Shown here piece after piece: positions 54,822 through 62,705 of a DNA stretch of 64,000 nt; position 1 is the stretch's first letter, and every line of letters begins with the position of its first letter. The stretch comes from Neobacillus niacini (GTDB taxonomy: Bacteria > Bacillota > Bacilli > Bacillales > Cytobacillaceae). Location of the stretch: the NCBI RefSeq assembly GCF_019749295.1, contig NZ_JACWFG010000012.1, positions 1-64,000 of the forward strand, read 5' to 3'. A program made the position numbers and the translations under genes. The notes beneath the pieces were generated by a model, which did no database searches, had not been told where the DNA came from, and worked only from the letters and a program-made list of their open reading frames with translations.

Positions 54822-54850
54822 ATCATAACACCAATATAAATGGTAAACAA
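54822..54850 (-). promoter_or_regulatory. Promoter of the hflX leader
   Basis: TTGTTT (54845-54850) and TATGAT (54822-54827) are exactly 17 nt apart on the minus strand, between the VOC gene stop and the leader ORF. This places the start site near 54815 and gives a leader of about 385 nt. Confidence 0.65.
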
Positions 54851-54878
54851 TAACAATAATAACTGAAATTACGACAAT

Positions 54879-55241
54879 TTATCCTTTTAATAAAAATTCA
54901 TTACCGTCTTCATCATTGAATTGTACAAAGGTTCCCCATTGCATACTGTTTGGCTCACCCTTGAAAGACACTCCATTTGCTTTCATATTTTCATATGTTT
55001 CCATGACGTTGTCGCAAGCAAACACAATCGAAGCCATCCTGTTTTCATGTCCCTGCATCATTGATTTCGGATAAATGACGAGGTGCGTACCCGCATTTTG
55101 TGGACCTACCTCCAGCCAGTGTGCATTGGGTCCCATTGGAAACTCTGCTTTTACTTCAAAACCCACCTTGTTTGTCCAAAAATCCTTTGCTTTTTGCTGA
55201 TCCTCTACATAAACTGCTACAGTTGCAAGATTTGTAATCAT
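54879..55241 (-). CDS. VOC-superfamily (glyoxalase/bleomycin-resistance-like) protein
   Basis: A 120-residue protein with the paired beta-alpha-beta-beta-beta modules of the vicinal oxygen chelate fold: MITNLATVAVYVEDQQKAKDFW at the N-terminus and VQFNDEDGNEFLL at the C-terminus, a pattern of metal-binding-type VOC proteins. ATG 55241 has GGGAGG 8 nt upstream; an earlier in-frame ATG (55304) lies in promoter sequence. Upstream are two large palindromes, so it is probably repressor-controlled. Function unknown; detoxification or antibiotic binding are family roles. Confidence 0.82.
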   Translation of the reverse strand: MITNLATVAVYVEDQQKAKDFWTNKVGFEVKAEFPMGPNAHWLEVGPQNAGTHLVIYPKSMMQGHENRMASIVFACDNVMETYENMKANGVSFKGEPNSMQWGTFVQFNDEDGNEFLLKG

Positions 55242-55318
55242 ATGTAAAGCCTCCCTTGAACATTTCTCAAAACCAATAATATCAGTAAAGCAAAGCAATA
55301 CCAAGGCTTCATGGCCTT

Positions 55319-55372
55319 CTAATCAAACGTTTAATTAGTTTACCTCCCAATCTAATCAAACGTTTGATTAGA
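55319..55372. promoter_or_regulatory. Twin palindromic operators upstream of the VOC gene
   Basis: CTAATCAAACGTTTGATTAG (55352-55371; flanking T and A extend it to 22 bp) is a perfect palindrome, and CTAATCAAACGTTTAATTAG (55319-55338) is a near-identical copy. Their centres are 33 bp apart, three helical turns, so two dimers could bind on one face. The size suits a TetR-family repressor. On the minus strand TTGGTA-N17-TATTAT lies downstream and could be the VOC promoter. No regulator gene is adjacent. Confidence 0.7.
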
Positions 55373-55384
55373 TAATATTCCATA

Positions 55385-55413
55385 AAAAAACTGGATAGCC
55401 ATCCCGGCCATCC
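55385..55413 (-). terminator. Terminator-like hairpin upstream of the twin operators
   Basis: ACTGGAT pairs with ATCCAGT around a GC-rich loop and is flanked by a run of A on the plus strand, that is T on the minus strand. It would end transcription of the cystine transporter gene at 55494. Confidence 0.6.
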
Positions 55414-55429
55414 AGTAAATCCCAAAGTG

Positions 55430-55475
55430 TCCATACCACACGGACAGTGTCCACGAGTGGTGCCTGTCACCGCTT
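55430..55475. repeat. GGTGCCTGTCACC / GTCC repeat, second locus
   Basis: acacggacagtgtccacgag followed by tggtgcctgtcacc repeats motifs seen at 8652-8742 and 57946-58020. It lies between the TcyP gene stop and the terminator-like hairpin. Confidence 0.6.
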
Positions 55476-55493
55476 TTTAGTGTCACTAATTAT

Positions 55494-56876
55494 TTATGCT
55501 TCAACAATATTTGGCTGTTGATATACTTCATTTTCGAATTCGCCTGTTGCTTTGCTTGTTAGTACTCCAGATGTCATGGCTCCACTTACGTTAAGTGCTG
55601 TACGTCCCATGTCAATTAGTGGTTCTACTGAGATTAGGAGACCCACTATCGCGATTGGAAGGTTCATAACAGATAGTACGATTAGCGCTGCGAATGTCGC
55701 ACCACCGCCAACTCCTGCTACACCGAATGAGCTAATGGCAACTACAAGAATAAGTGAAAGAATAAATCCAGGGCTTAGTGGATCGATTCCTGCTGCTGGT
55801 GCAACCATTACCGCCAGCATCGCTGGATAAACCCCAGCACATCCGTTTTGACCAATGGTTAGTCCGAATGAACCTGCAAAGTTTGCAATCCCTTCAGAAA
55901 CACCAAGGTCTTTCGTTTGCGTTTTAATCGTTAAAGGCAGTGTTCCTGCACTTGAACGTGAAGAGAAGGCAAATGTTAAGGTTGGTAAAGCCTTTTTCAC
56001 ATAATTAACTGGGTTAATTTTTGCAATTGCTAATAACAATAAATGAACAATGAACACAAGAATAAGTGCTACATAAGAAGCTATAACAAACTTCCCTAAT
56101 TTTACAATAGCATCATAATTACTGGTTGCTGCAACCTTTGTAATAATGGCTAAAATACCATATGGTGTTAAACGAAGGATTAACGTTACAATTCTCATTG
56201 TTACTGCGTATAGAGCATCAATAATCTTCGCAAAAAGTTCAGCATGTTCTGGCTCTTTACGCTTTACTCCAAGGTAAGCAATTCCGATAAAAGCTGCGAA
56301 GATAACAACAGCAATCGTTGAAGTTGCCCGAGCACCTGTTAGATCACTGAATGGATTAGCTGGAAATAAATCAAGTATTTGTTGTGGAATAGTCATAGCT
56401 TCAACTGTAACGACTCTTTCCTCTAACGAAGCATTTCGTGCCGCTTCTGCTTCACCTTCAGTCAGTTCGATACCATCAAGACCAAATCCCAATGATGTAC
56501 CAATGCCAATTGCTGCAGAAATAGCAGTTGTTCCAAGTAAAATTCCAATTACAAGGATACTGATTTTCCCAATGTTTTTTGTTAGTTTTAATTTTGTGAA
56601 AGCTCCAACGATGGAAATGAATACAAGCGGCATAACAATCATTTGTAGTAACTTAACGTAACCTGATCCTACAATATTAAACCACGCAATTGATTCAGTT
56701 GTTACCTCAGAATCCGTACCATAAATTAAATGAATAATAAAACCAAAGATAAGACCTAAACCTAAACCAGTGAATACACGTTTTGAGAATGATACATGCT
56801 TCTTTGCCATCATGCGTAAACCGACCATGAGTAAAAGCAATACTACTACATTCACAATAATAAGAAATGCATTCAT
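55494..56876 (-). CDS. tcyP: L-cystine sodium/proton symporter
   Basis: A 460-residue dicarboxylate/amino-acid:cation symporter (SDF family) with eight membrane helices and two re-entrant loops. Family motifs include the Ser-rich FAFSSRSSAGTLPLT near 303-317 and the GQNGCAGVYPAMLAVM stretch. The N-terminus (KKHVSFSKRVFTGLGLGLIFG) is very close to what I recall of B. subtilis TcyP, which imports cystine under sulfur limitation. The start has AGGGGGGAAAAAG-ATG. A CymR-like inverted repeat covers the promoter. Confidence 0.88.
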   Translation of the reverse strand: MNAFLIIVNVVVLLLLMVGLRMMAKKHVSFSKRVFTGLGLGLIFGFIIHLIYGTDSEVTTESIAWFNIVGSGYVKLLQMIVMPLVFISIVGAFTKLKLTKNIGKISILVIGILLGTTAISAAIGIGTSLGFGLDGIELTEGEAEAARNASLEERVVTVEAMTIPQQILDLFPANPFSDLTGARATSTIAVVIFAAFIGIAYLGVKRKEPEHAELFAKIIDALYAVTMRIVTLILRLTPYGILAIITKVAATSNYDAIVKLGKFVIASYVALILVFIVHLLLLAIAKINPVNYVKKALPTLTFAFSSRSSAGTLPLTIKTQTKDLGVSEGIANFAGSFGLTIGQNGCAGVYPAMLAVMVAPAAGIDPLSPGFILSLILVVAISSFGVAGVGGGATFAALIVLSVMNLPIAIVGLLISVEPLIDMGRTALNVSGAMTSGVLTSKATGEFENEVYQQPNIVEA

Positions 56877-56932
56877 CTTTTTCCCCCCTTATATGATATA
56901 TATTTCTTTTTTCCTAAATTAGTCTATGAAAA

Positions 56933-56968
56933 TACTATTATATATATTCCTATCAGTCAAGTCGGAAT
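56933..56968 (-). promoter_or_regulatory. tcyP promoter with ATTCC-N13-GGAAT inverted repeat
   Basis: TTGACT and TAGTAT are 17 nt apart on the minus strand. ATTCC (56946-56950 region, plus strand) and GGAAT (56964-56968) form an inverted repeat covering the -35. This is compatible with, but not proof of, repression by CymR, which controls tcyP in B. subtilis. Confidence 0.5.
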
Positions 56969-57057
56969 AATATGTTTTTTTATTCTAATAATTTGAATAA
57001 AATCTTCACTTTGATAAATACTACCTGCTAACAATAAGGACAGAAGGAGATTTTAAT

Positions 57058-57915
57058 TTGGCGTTTAATTCCTACTGGTATCTGGGATTGGGACTTTTAA
57101 GTATTCTTCTGTTAATTTATGTTTATTTTAAAACAAGGAATACAAGGAGTTTATTGCTTTTTATCTCCATGGTCGGTCTTGGATATCTCATAGAAATTGT
57201 GATTTACAACTTTGGTCATAGTTACCAGTATTATCCTAAACTTATTAATCATGATCCTATTTACGACAGTAATATGGGGGCAATTGCCTCAAATGCTTTG
57301 GCATTACCTGCTGTTGCTGCTTTTATTGCTGCTTTGCGAAAAGGTTGGATGTGGATATTATTTTTTATTTGCATATTTGCAGGGATTGAATGGGCATTTT
57401 TGAAGCTAAATATCTATTCGCATAATTGGTGGAGGATAGGTTATACATCTCTCGGATTACTTGTTTTTTACTTCCCATTAACAAAAGTGTTCCATCAACT
57501 ATTATCTAATCCACTAAAAGGATTCCTGCATTCATTATTCCTTTTTTTAATGATTGGTCCCTTCTCCGGTTCTCTGCATATTCTCCCAATTATGTTTTTG
57601 TCTAACAGATATTATTGCCTCGAATGGTTTGACAACCATTCCAAAGATACCACTGCCTTTAGTGCTCTCTTTTATTTAGGTGCCTGTCTTTTTTACGTAT
57701 GGATAGTAAAACGTCAATGGGAGAACAAATGGTTGAAATATATATTAACGCCCCTTTTGATGTACGCTGTGAATGAAATTCTGAAAAGAGGAGGAATCCT
57801 CCACAGCCTCGTCTGGTGGGATTTATGGTATTATCCAATCATATCTGTTATCTTATTGAAAATTACCGTCTCTATTAGCAAACACCTTTCAAATGGTCCA
57901 CCCAAAAATGCCTGA
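57058..57915 (+). CDS. Uncharacterised multi-pass membrane protein
   Basis: A 285-residue protein with about eight hydrophobic segments. TTG at 57058 is the start, with AAGGAG 8 nt upstream, and TTGAAT-N16-TAAATA is a plausible promoter. I do not recognise a named family with certainty; the aromatic-rich C-terminal stretch ILHSLVWWDLWYYPIIS and the many Trp/Tyr residues at membrane edges resemble CBO0543-type Bacillus membrane proteins. It is a single gene, divergent from tcyP, with a strong bidirectional terminator behind it. Confidence 0.75.
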   Translation: MAFNSYWYLGLGLLSILLLIYVYFKTRNTRSLLLFISMVGLGYLIEIVIYNFGHSYQYYPKLINHDPIYDSNMGAIASNALALPAVAAFIAALRKGWMWILFFICIFAGIEWAFLKLNIYSHNWWRIGYTSLGLLVFYFPLTKVFHQLLSNPLKGFLHSLFLFLMIGPFSGSLHILPIMFLSNRYYCLEWFDNHSKDTTAFSALFYLGACLFYVWIVKRQWENKWLKYILTPLLMYAVNEILKRGGILHSLVWWDLWYYPIISVILLKITVSISKHLSNGPPKNA

Positions 57916-57942
57916 CCCGTTTATTTAGGGTCAGGCATTTTT
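57904..57942. terminator. Bidirectional terminator behind the 57058 gene
   Basis: A perfect 15-bp stem AAAAATGCCTGACCC / GGGTCAGGCATTTTT with a 9-nt loop overlaps the end of the gene and works on either strand. Confidence 0.9.
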
Positions 57943-57945
57943 CGG

Positions 57946-58020
57946 TGTTACTGTCCGCCTCAGGTGGACAGTGTACACGAGCGGTAAACACCTTTTAGGT
58001 GTCACCTTGGTGACAGGCAC
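57946..58020. repeat. GGTGACAGGCACC / GGTGGACAGTGT repeat, third locus
   Basis: actgtccgcctcaggtggac folds as a hairpin and extends into agtgt; aacaccttttaggtgtcac and ccttggtgacaggcacc follow. The same modules occur at 8652-8742 and 55430-55475. It lies between convergent genes. Confidence 0.6.
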
Positions 58021-58039
58021 CAAATTTTCGAACCAAATT

Positions 58040-58453
58040 TTATTTCCACATACCCAGGATTAACCCCATGATAGTGAAGGTTACTACGTGATAACCGGCG
58101 TTGATAAGGTATAGTTTTAGTGATTTTCTTTCGAATAGGTAGGTGATTCCCATTGCGGTTGCTACCCAGAAAAGTCCTGCCATTAGTCCTGCTGTTGCAC
58201 CAAAAATGGCGTCTCTTTCTGGACCTAGGAACATGACGAGTACAAAGGATATGATGAGAGATAGTATAAATGCTCCTCCAAATATCATTGCCATGTTACT
58301 ATTCTTCAATTTTTCTTCTGTATAGCCGTTTTCTTCCATCCAAGGCTTTTCAAATAATAAGGAATACCAAAGTCCTCCAATGACAAAAGCCGATAATGCT
58401 GCTACTAATACTGCCCAATAATTAATTGAATCTATTGCTTGTTGAAAATCCAC
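58040..58453 (-). CDS. DUF1761 family membrane protein
   Basis: A 137-residue protein with four transmembrane segments. The N-terminal INYWAVLVAALSAFVIGGLWYS and the following GLxW-Y-type signature, LFEKPWMEENGY, are typical of DUF1761. The start is GTG at 58453 with GGGGG 8 nt upstream; the ATG 14 codons earlier (58495) lacks a site. Function unknown. Confidence 0.8.
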   Translation of the reverse strand: MDFQQAIDSINYWAVLVAALSAFVIGGLWYSLLFEKPWMEENGYTEEKLKNSNMAMIFGGAFILSLIISFVLVMFLGPERDAIFGATAGLMAGLFWVATAMGITYLFERKSLKLYLINAGYHVVTFTIMGLILGMWK

Positions 58454-58542
58454 TCGTTTTCCCCCAACCCGATTATAGATATGTCTTTTACACACAATTA
58501 TAGGCAGGAATTTCCTATCTATTCAAGGTATATAAGTAATCT

Positions 58543-59943
58543 CTATTGATTTAGTGGGATTCGAATAGTAAAAACTGTTCCTTTTCCAACTTCACTAGCA
58601 ATGTAAATTGTTCCATTATGGGTTTCCACAATCCATTTTGCAATGGAAAGTCCTAACCCATGTCCTCCCATTTGTCGTGAACGGGATTTGTCTACACGGT
58701 AGAAACGCTCAAAAATGTGAATCTGATCCTCTTTTTTAATCCCTATCCCTGTATCTCTGACCATTATACAAAGCTCATTATCTTCCCTTAATAGTAAGAG
58801 CCATACTTCTCCATCATTGGGTGTGTATTTAATCGCGTTGTCTAATAGTATATATAGCAGCTGCGATAATCTCTGCGAATCTCCTATCACTATCAGTGAA
58901 TCAAGAGCCTCTAAATGAAGCCTAATCTGCTTTGAGTCTGCCATTGGACGGACAGATTCAATCGCTTTCTCAGCATGAGGACGAAAGTCAAACGTCTCTG
59001 TTCTCCGTTCGATGATATTTGAATCTGAACGTGCCAGCGTTAACAAGTCACCTACCAAGCCTGTCATTCGTTTCACTTCCTGCCTCATATTGAATAGCAG
59101 CTTTCCGGCAAATTCCTCTTTCTTGGTATCAAGCGTCATTTCAATGGCGTCGAGAGACGATAACAATACGCTTAAGGGCGTTCGCAGCTCGTGCGAGGCA
59201 TCTGCGACAAACTCCCGCTGTCTTGTAAAAGCTCTGCTAATGGGAATCATTGCTTTTTTCGACATGGCTGTACTAATCAATAGCGCCACGCCTACAAACA
59301 CAATTCCAATTACCAAAAGGATGATCAATAACCAGTGGAAAAGCTGATAGGCAAAGGTAATATCCTTACCGATAAACAATTTTCCAACATAACGGCCGTG
59401 ATCATATATTGACTGACTGGCGATGATAAGCCGGATTTCTCTCTCGGGCTCTCTCTGAAAAAACTCGCCAGGTTTTCCTTTGCCTCTCTCGCTTCCCTCT
59501 AAATGAAGTGTTTCCTTAAGAATCTCTCCATCATTCAGGTGTCTTCGACTCAAAATTTCTAACACTGCAGACCGCATTCGCTGATCTGCTTCGTTTCCCA
59601 TAATCAATTCTCCATTTGAATTCACAACATAATAAAAAAGCTGGTTTACTCCGGCAAACACTACCTCTTGATTTTGAATCCCGCGAAAATCATTTTTTTC
59701 ATCTGTTGATAAATACTCCTCTAAAAAACCTGCTTCCTGACTCACCAATGCTTCAAGTTCTGTCTCCTGATTCCTTAAAATACTAAAATAGAGGACGGTG
59801 TAAACAATCATAATAAAAAGGATAAGAAATAATATCTGCAAACCGCTATAAATACGGGTAAGCCTGCCCTGGGTACTTTTAAAGACATCCTTCTCACCAA
59901 AGTTTGTGAGGGAGCGGAAGAATGGAAGCAAATTAGTTTTCAA
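58543..59943 (-). CDS. OmpR-partner sensor histidine kinase
   Basis: A 466-residue kinase: TM1 near 35-55, extracytoplasmic sensor (56-200), TM2 near 203-225, phosphoacceptor H251 in DASHELRTPLSVL, and an HATPase domain with DNAIKYTPNDGEVW and GGHGLGLSIAKWI. Its start overlaps the response-regulator stop by 11 nt, so they are coupled. The sensor carries a basic/Pro-rich insert (SERGKGKPGEFFQREPER). The stimulus is unknown; neighbours suggest envelope stress. Confidence 0.88.
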   Translation of the reverse strand: MKTNLLPFFRSLTNFGEKDVFKSTQGRLTRIYSGLQILFLILFIMIVYTVLYFSILRNQETELEALVSQEAGFLEEYLSTDEKNDFRGIQNQEVVFAGVNQLFYYVVNSNGELIMGNEADQRMRSAVLEILSRRHLNDGEILKETLHLEGSERGKGKPGEFFQREPEREIRLIIASQSIYDHGRYVGKLFIGKDITFAYQLFHWLLIILLVIGIVFVGVALLISTAMSKKAMIPISRAFTRQREFVADASHELRTPLSVLLSSLDAIEMTLDTKKEEFAGKLLFNMRQEVKRMTGLVGDLLTLARSDSNIIERRTETFDFRPHAEKAIESVRPMADSKQIRLHLEALDSLIVIGDSQRLSQLLYILLDNAIKYTPNDGEVWLLLLREDNELCIMVRDTGIGIKKEDQIHIFERFYRVDKSRSRQMGGHGLGLSIAKWIVETHNGTIYIASEVGKGTVFTIRIPLNQ

Positions 59944-60604
59944 GCTTATAACCTACCCCTCTTACACTTTGTATCAGCTCTTGTTTTCCTGCTTTATCTA
60001 ACTTTTTTCGAATAAGTTTTACGGTTGCATCGATGGTCTTAAGCGCAACGTCAGCATCCAGCCCCCAAATACGCTCAAGAATCACTTCTCGCGGAATAAC
60101 TTGTCCTTTGTTCTGGATCAATAAATCTAATAATTGAAACTCCCGCGGACTTAATTGGATTTCCTCATTTCCGCAGCGGACAAAATGACCATTTCGATTC
60201 AGCACTAAATCCTGTACCTTAATCTCCTCTTCTACTAAAGGTGCATAATTTCGGCGTGAAAGTGCCCGCAGTCTTGCCAGCAGTTCACCAATTTCAAACG
60301 GCTTCACGAGGTAATCGTCAGCTCCTGAATCCAATCCCTTAATTCGGTCTTCCACTGTATCCTTTGCAGTCAGCATCAGGATGGCGCCTGGATATCCTTG
60401 TTTTCGTAATCGGCGGCAGACCTCTACTCCATCGCCGTTCGGCATCATCCAATCTAGGACTAAGACATCATAGTGTGTATTGGAAGCGTAGTAATACGCA
60501 TCTTCCCCTTCCATCACCCACTCTACTTTGTATCCGGTTTTCGTTAGCATATATACAATTAATTCACCTAGCTGCGAATCATCTTCTGCTAATAAGATTT
60601 TCAT
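59933..60604 (-). CDS. OmpR/PhoB-family response regulator
   Basis: A 223-residue regulator: receiver domain with acidic pair D8/D9 and phosphoacceptor D51 in VLVLDWMMP, K101-type KPFEIGEL, and a winged-helix C-terminus (about 130-222) with LSPREFQLLDLLIQNKGQVIPREVI. It should control its own neighbours: an 11-bp-spaced direct repeat at 62552-62569 upstream of the small membrane protein/PspA pair is a possible target. Confidence 0.9.
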   Translation of the reverse strand: MKILLAEDDSQLGELIVYMLTKTGYKVEWVMEGEDAYYYASNTHYDVLVLDWMMPNGDGVEVCRRLRKQGYPGAILMLTAKDTVEDRIKGLDSGADDYLVKPFEIGELLARLRALSRRNYAPLVEEEIKVQDLVLNRNGHFVRCGNEEIQLSPREFQLLDLLIQNKGQVIPREVILERIWGLDADVALKTIDATVKLIRKKLDKAGKQELIQSVRGVGYKLEN

Positions 60605-60623
60605 GCTTTAGAACTCCTTTTTA

Positions 60624-61340
60624 TCAGGTGATGAACTTCTCCATTATCTGGATGACCTCTAACAACTCAAATCTTATCATAGCTGCCTTTATATTTAGAA
60701 ATTCATAGAAAATAAAATAGACTGCATAAAGCGACTGGCCAAGTAAGGCGATTCCACAAAAAACAACTGGTATCCTTGCTATTTTTGCTATAGCGCCCGG
60801 TTTACCTCCATTCTTAAAACTGTTTCCTATTACTTGGAAGGCATTTATGATAGCTTGAATAAGAATTAGTGAGGATAAAAAGATACTTACATGCATAATC
60901 GCTAAGTCATTTCTGAAATACAGTGGTAAAGCTAATAGTAAGATAAATGATAGTGCCCACAAAACCCCAAAAAGGTTTCGAACCCAGAGTAAGATAGAGA
61001 CCACCATTAGACCGATAAAGAAATATATAACGAAATGAAACTGATTAAAGGATAGTAAAAAAAATAACCCCATTGCTAGTAACAATGTACCCGTATAGCC
61101 AATATAAACAATCATTACCCTTTTAACTTTAGAATTGACAATGTTTGTTGTCTCTCCAGAACCGTTTTTGTACAATTTTATTTTATTTGCTTTTCCTTCT
61201 CTCGTAACCACAACTGCTAAAACATGAATGACCTTTTCAATCAGTATATTACATAGGGAGAAATATACTCTAAACACAGGAAGCCTGCTAACAGCAAGCG
61301 CCGCTGCCAAATAAATCAGAATGAGGCTGGTAGTACTCAC
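60624..61340 (-). CDS. M50B-like membrane protein lacking the protease motif
   Basis: A 238-residue protein with about seven membrane segments. The order of elements recalls M50B metallopeptidases: an N-terminal helix where HExxH is expected, then a basic segment IKLYKNGSGET (54-64) and, later, RNLFGVLW. But the HExxH position reads E-K-V-I-H (35-39), so the first His and catalytic Glu are missing. I read it as a pseudoprotease of this family. It lies 19 nt before the response-regulator gene in the same direction, suggesting a role in that system. The family call is moderate; the missing motif is certain. Confidence 0.55.
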   Translation of the reverse strand: MSTTSLILIYLAAALAVSRLPVFRVYFSLCNILIEKVIHVLAVVVTREGKANKIKLYKNGSGETTNIVNSKVKRVMIVYIGYTGTLLLAMGLFFLLSFNQFHFVIYFFIGLMVVSILLWVRNLFGVLWALSFILLLALPLYFRNDLAIMHVSIFLSSLILIQAIINAFQVIGNSFKNGGKPGAIAKIARIPVVFCGIALLGQSLYAVYFIFYEFLNIKAAMIRFELLEVIQIMEKFIT

Positions 61341-61373
61341 ATTGAAATCTCCTTTCTATTTGTATAAGAAAAG

Positions 61374-61411
61374 GAAGCACCATTTCTGCAAAAGAAGTGC
61401 TTCCTTTCTTT
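61374..61411 (-). terminator. Terminator behind the PspA-like gene
   Basis: AAAGGAAGCAC pairs with GTGCTTCCTTT around a ~16-nt loop and is followed by TTC-rich sequence on both strands, just behind the stop at 61420. Confidence 0.75.
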
Positions 61412-61419
61412 CGTTATCC

Positions 61420-62088
61420 TTACAATGTCACTTTTTCACGCTTTAGTTTCTCAAGTTCCTTTTCGAGTTCTTCTTCTCTTACATAGTTTTGAAACACTGC
61501 GTCATGCTGTGCTAAAGGACTGGAAAATTGGCTCCCCGCTTGCACCTGAGCTTCCATTAACATAATACGCTCCTCTGCACGTGCCACTCCTCTTGCAATA
61601 TTATCTGTTTGAAAGGAAACCGTCGCTTTTTGAATTTGTTTAATAGACTGAGCCACATTTGCCCGTGAAGCTAATAAAATTTTCTTATGCTGCAATTCAT
61701 TATAGGTTTCCTTCAACTGATTCAATTTTTCTATTAAAATTTGGGTCTGCTCTTTTATCGCATTAAATTGCTGCTGATAGAGGTCAAACTGTTTTTCATG
61801 AAGCAGTTTTTCCTGAACCGCTAATTTCGCGATTGTATCCTCTTCTTGTTCAATGGCTAACTTTGCCTGACGCGTTCTTTTTGCAATCAATTCTTCTGTT
61901 TCTAGCAGCAGGGCTGCTTGTTTTTTCTCAACAAGGTATTGCTGTGATAGTGCTTTTTGACCCTTTAGAATTTCCTGTTCCAATTCTCTTGAATATTCAT
62001 TCAACATCGCAATTGGATCTTCCATCCCATCTAACAATCCATTGATTTCAGCCTTCGTAATTGTCTTTACTCTTTTAAAAATACCCAT
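61420..62088 (-). CDS. PspA/IM30-family membrane-stress protein
   Basis: A 222-residue, almost entirely alpha-helical coiled-coil protein, as in PspA/LiaH. The N-terminus MGIFKRVKTITKAEINGLLDG and the DPIAMLNEYSRELEQEI stretch match the family. These proteins polymerise on damaged membranes to protect the proton gradient. ATG 62088 has AAGGAG 10 nt upstream; the ATG at 62127 lies inside the preceding gene. The gene overlaps nothing and follows the small membrane protein by 5 nt, so the two are one transcript. Confidence 0.88.
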   Translation of the reverse strand: MGIFKRVKTITKAEINGLLDGMEDPIAMLNEYSRELEQEILKGQKALSQQYLVEKKQAALLLETEELIAKRTRQAKLAIEQEEDTIAKLAVQEKLLHEKQFDLYQQQFNAIKEQTQILIEKLNQLKETYNELQHKKILLASRANVAQSIKQIQKATVSFQTDNIARGVARAEERIMLMEAQVQAGSQFSSPLAQHDAVFQNYVREEELEKELEKLKREKVTL

Positions 62089-62093
62089 TTTCG

Positions 62094-62501
62094 TTATTCT
62101 CCTTTTTTGGTTATATTTTTTTCCCATTGGTCTAACATGCTTGCATTTTGATTGATGACCGGAATATGTGAACCTGTTACAGGTGTATCAATGAACTGCT
62201 GCATTGCAGAATTTTTTGTTTTCCTTCTAACCCATTTCACAATTAGAACTAAAAGTGTTAGTCCAATAATCAGAAATAATAAAAGTCCAAACCAAGAAAA
62301 TTCTCCTCCGTGATGAGGACCATTCATAAATTGGTGAGGGCCCCTTCCGCCATGGTGCCCCCGCCCTTCAGGCCGCAGCCCATTTCGGAACACCTCATTG
62401 GTTTGATGTCCTCCTAAGAGATGCAGGAAGAAATTAATTACAACCAGTGCAGAAGTAATTATCACACCCCAGATAACGGCTAGTTTAACTCTAGTATTCA
62501 T
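62094..62501 (-). CDS. Small membrane protein with His/Gly-rich extracytoplasmic loop
   Basis: A 135-residue protein with two transmembrane helices (about 7-27 and 72-92) joined by a loop rich in His and Gly (RGHHGGRGPHQFMNGPHHGGE). The C-terminal tail is cytoplasmic and polar. The start at ATG 62501 has AGGAGG 10 nt upstream. I do not recognise the family. The His-rich loop could bind metal ions, and pairing with a PspA-like gene suggests a membrane receptor or anchor for it, as LiaI is for LiaH. Confidence 0.7.
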   Translation of the reverse strand: MNTRVKLAVIWGVIITSALVVINFFLHLLGGHQTNEVFRNGLRPEGRGHHGGRGPHQFMNGPHHGGEFSWFGLLLFLIIGLTLLVLIVKWVRRKTKNSAMQQFIDTPVTGSHIPVINQNASMLDQWEKNITKKGE

Positions 62502-62551
62502 TGCTATCATTCCTCCTTTCGTTCTTGATAGTTTGAAGTTTATCGTACAAT

Positions 62552-62569
62552 GGTGAAAACTTGGTGAAA
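62552..62569 (-). promoter_or_regulatory. 11-bp-spaced direct repeat TTTCACC, possible OmpR-type site
   Basis: TTTCACC occurs twice on the minus strand with an 11-bp period, 51-68 nt upstream of the small membrane protein start. The period fits OmpR/PhoB-family binding, and the response regulator encoded at 59933-60604 is the obvious candidate. Confidence 0.4.
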
Positions 62570-62705
62570 GGTGGACAGGTACGAAATTATTTTTAAAAAA
62601 TACTGGTTTTTCTTACTATGTAAAAGTGGTTATTCTAATCTATTAACAATTAGATTATGATAGTGTTTGGATGAAAATTAATTTAAGTGATTGAGAGGCC
62701 GGCTT

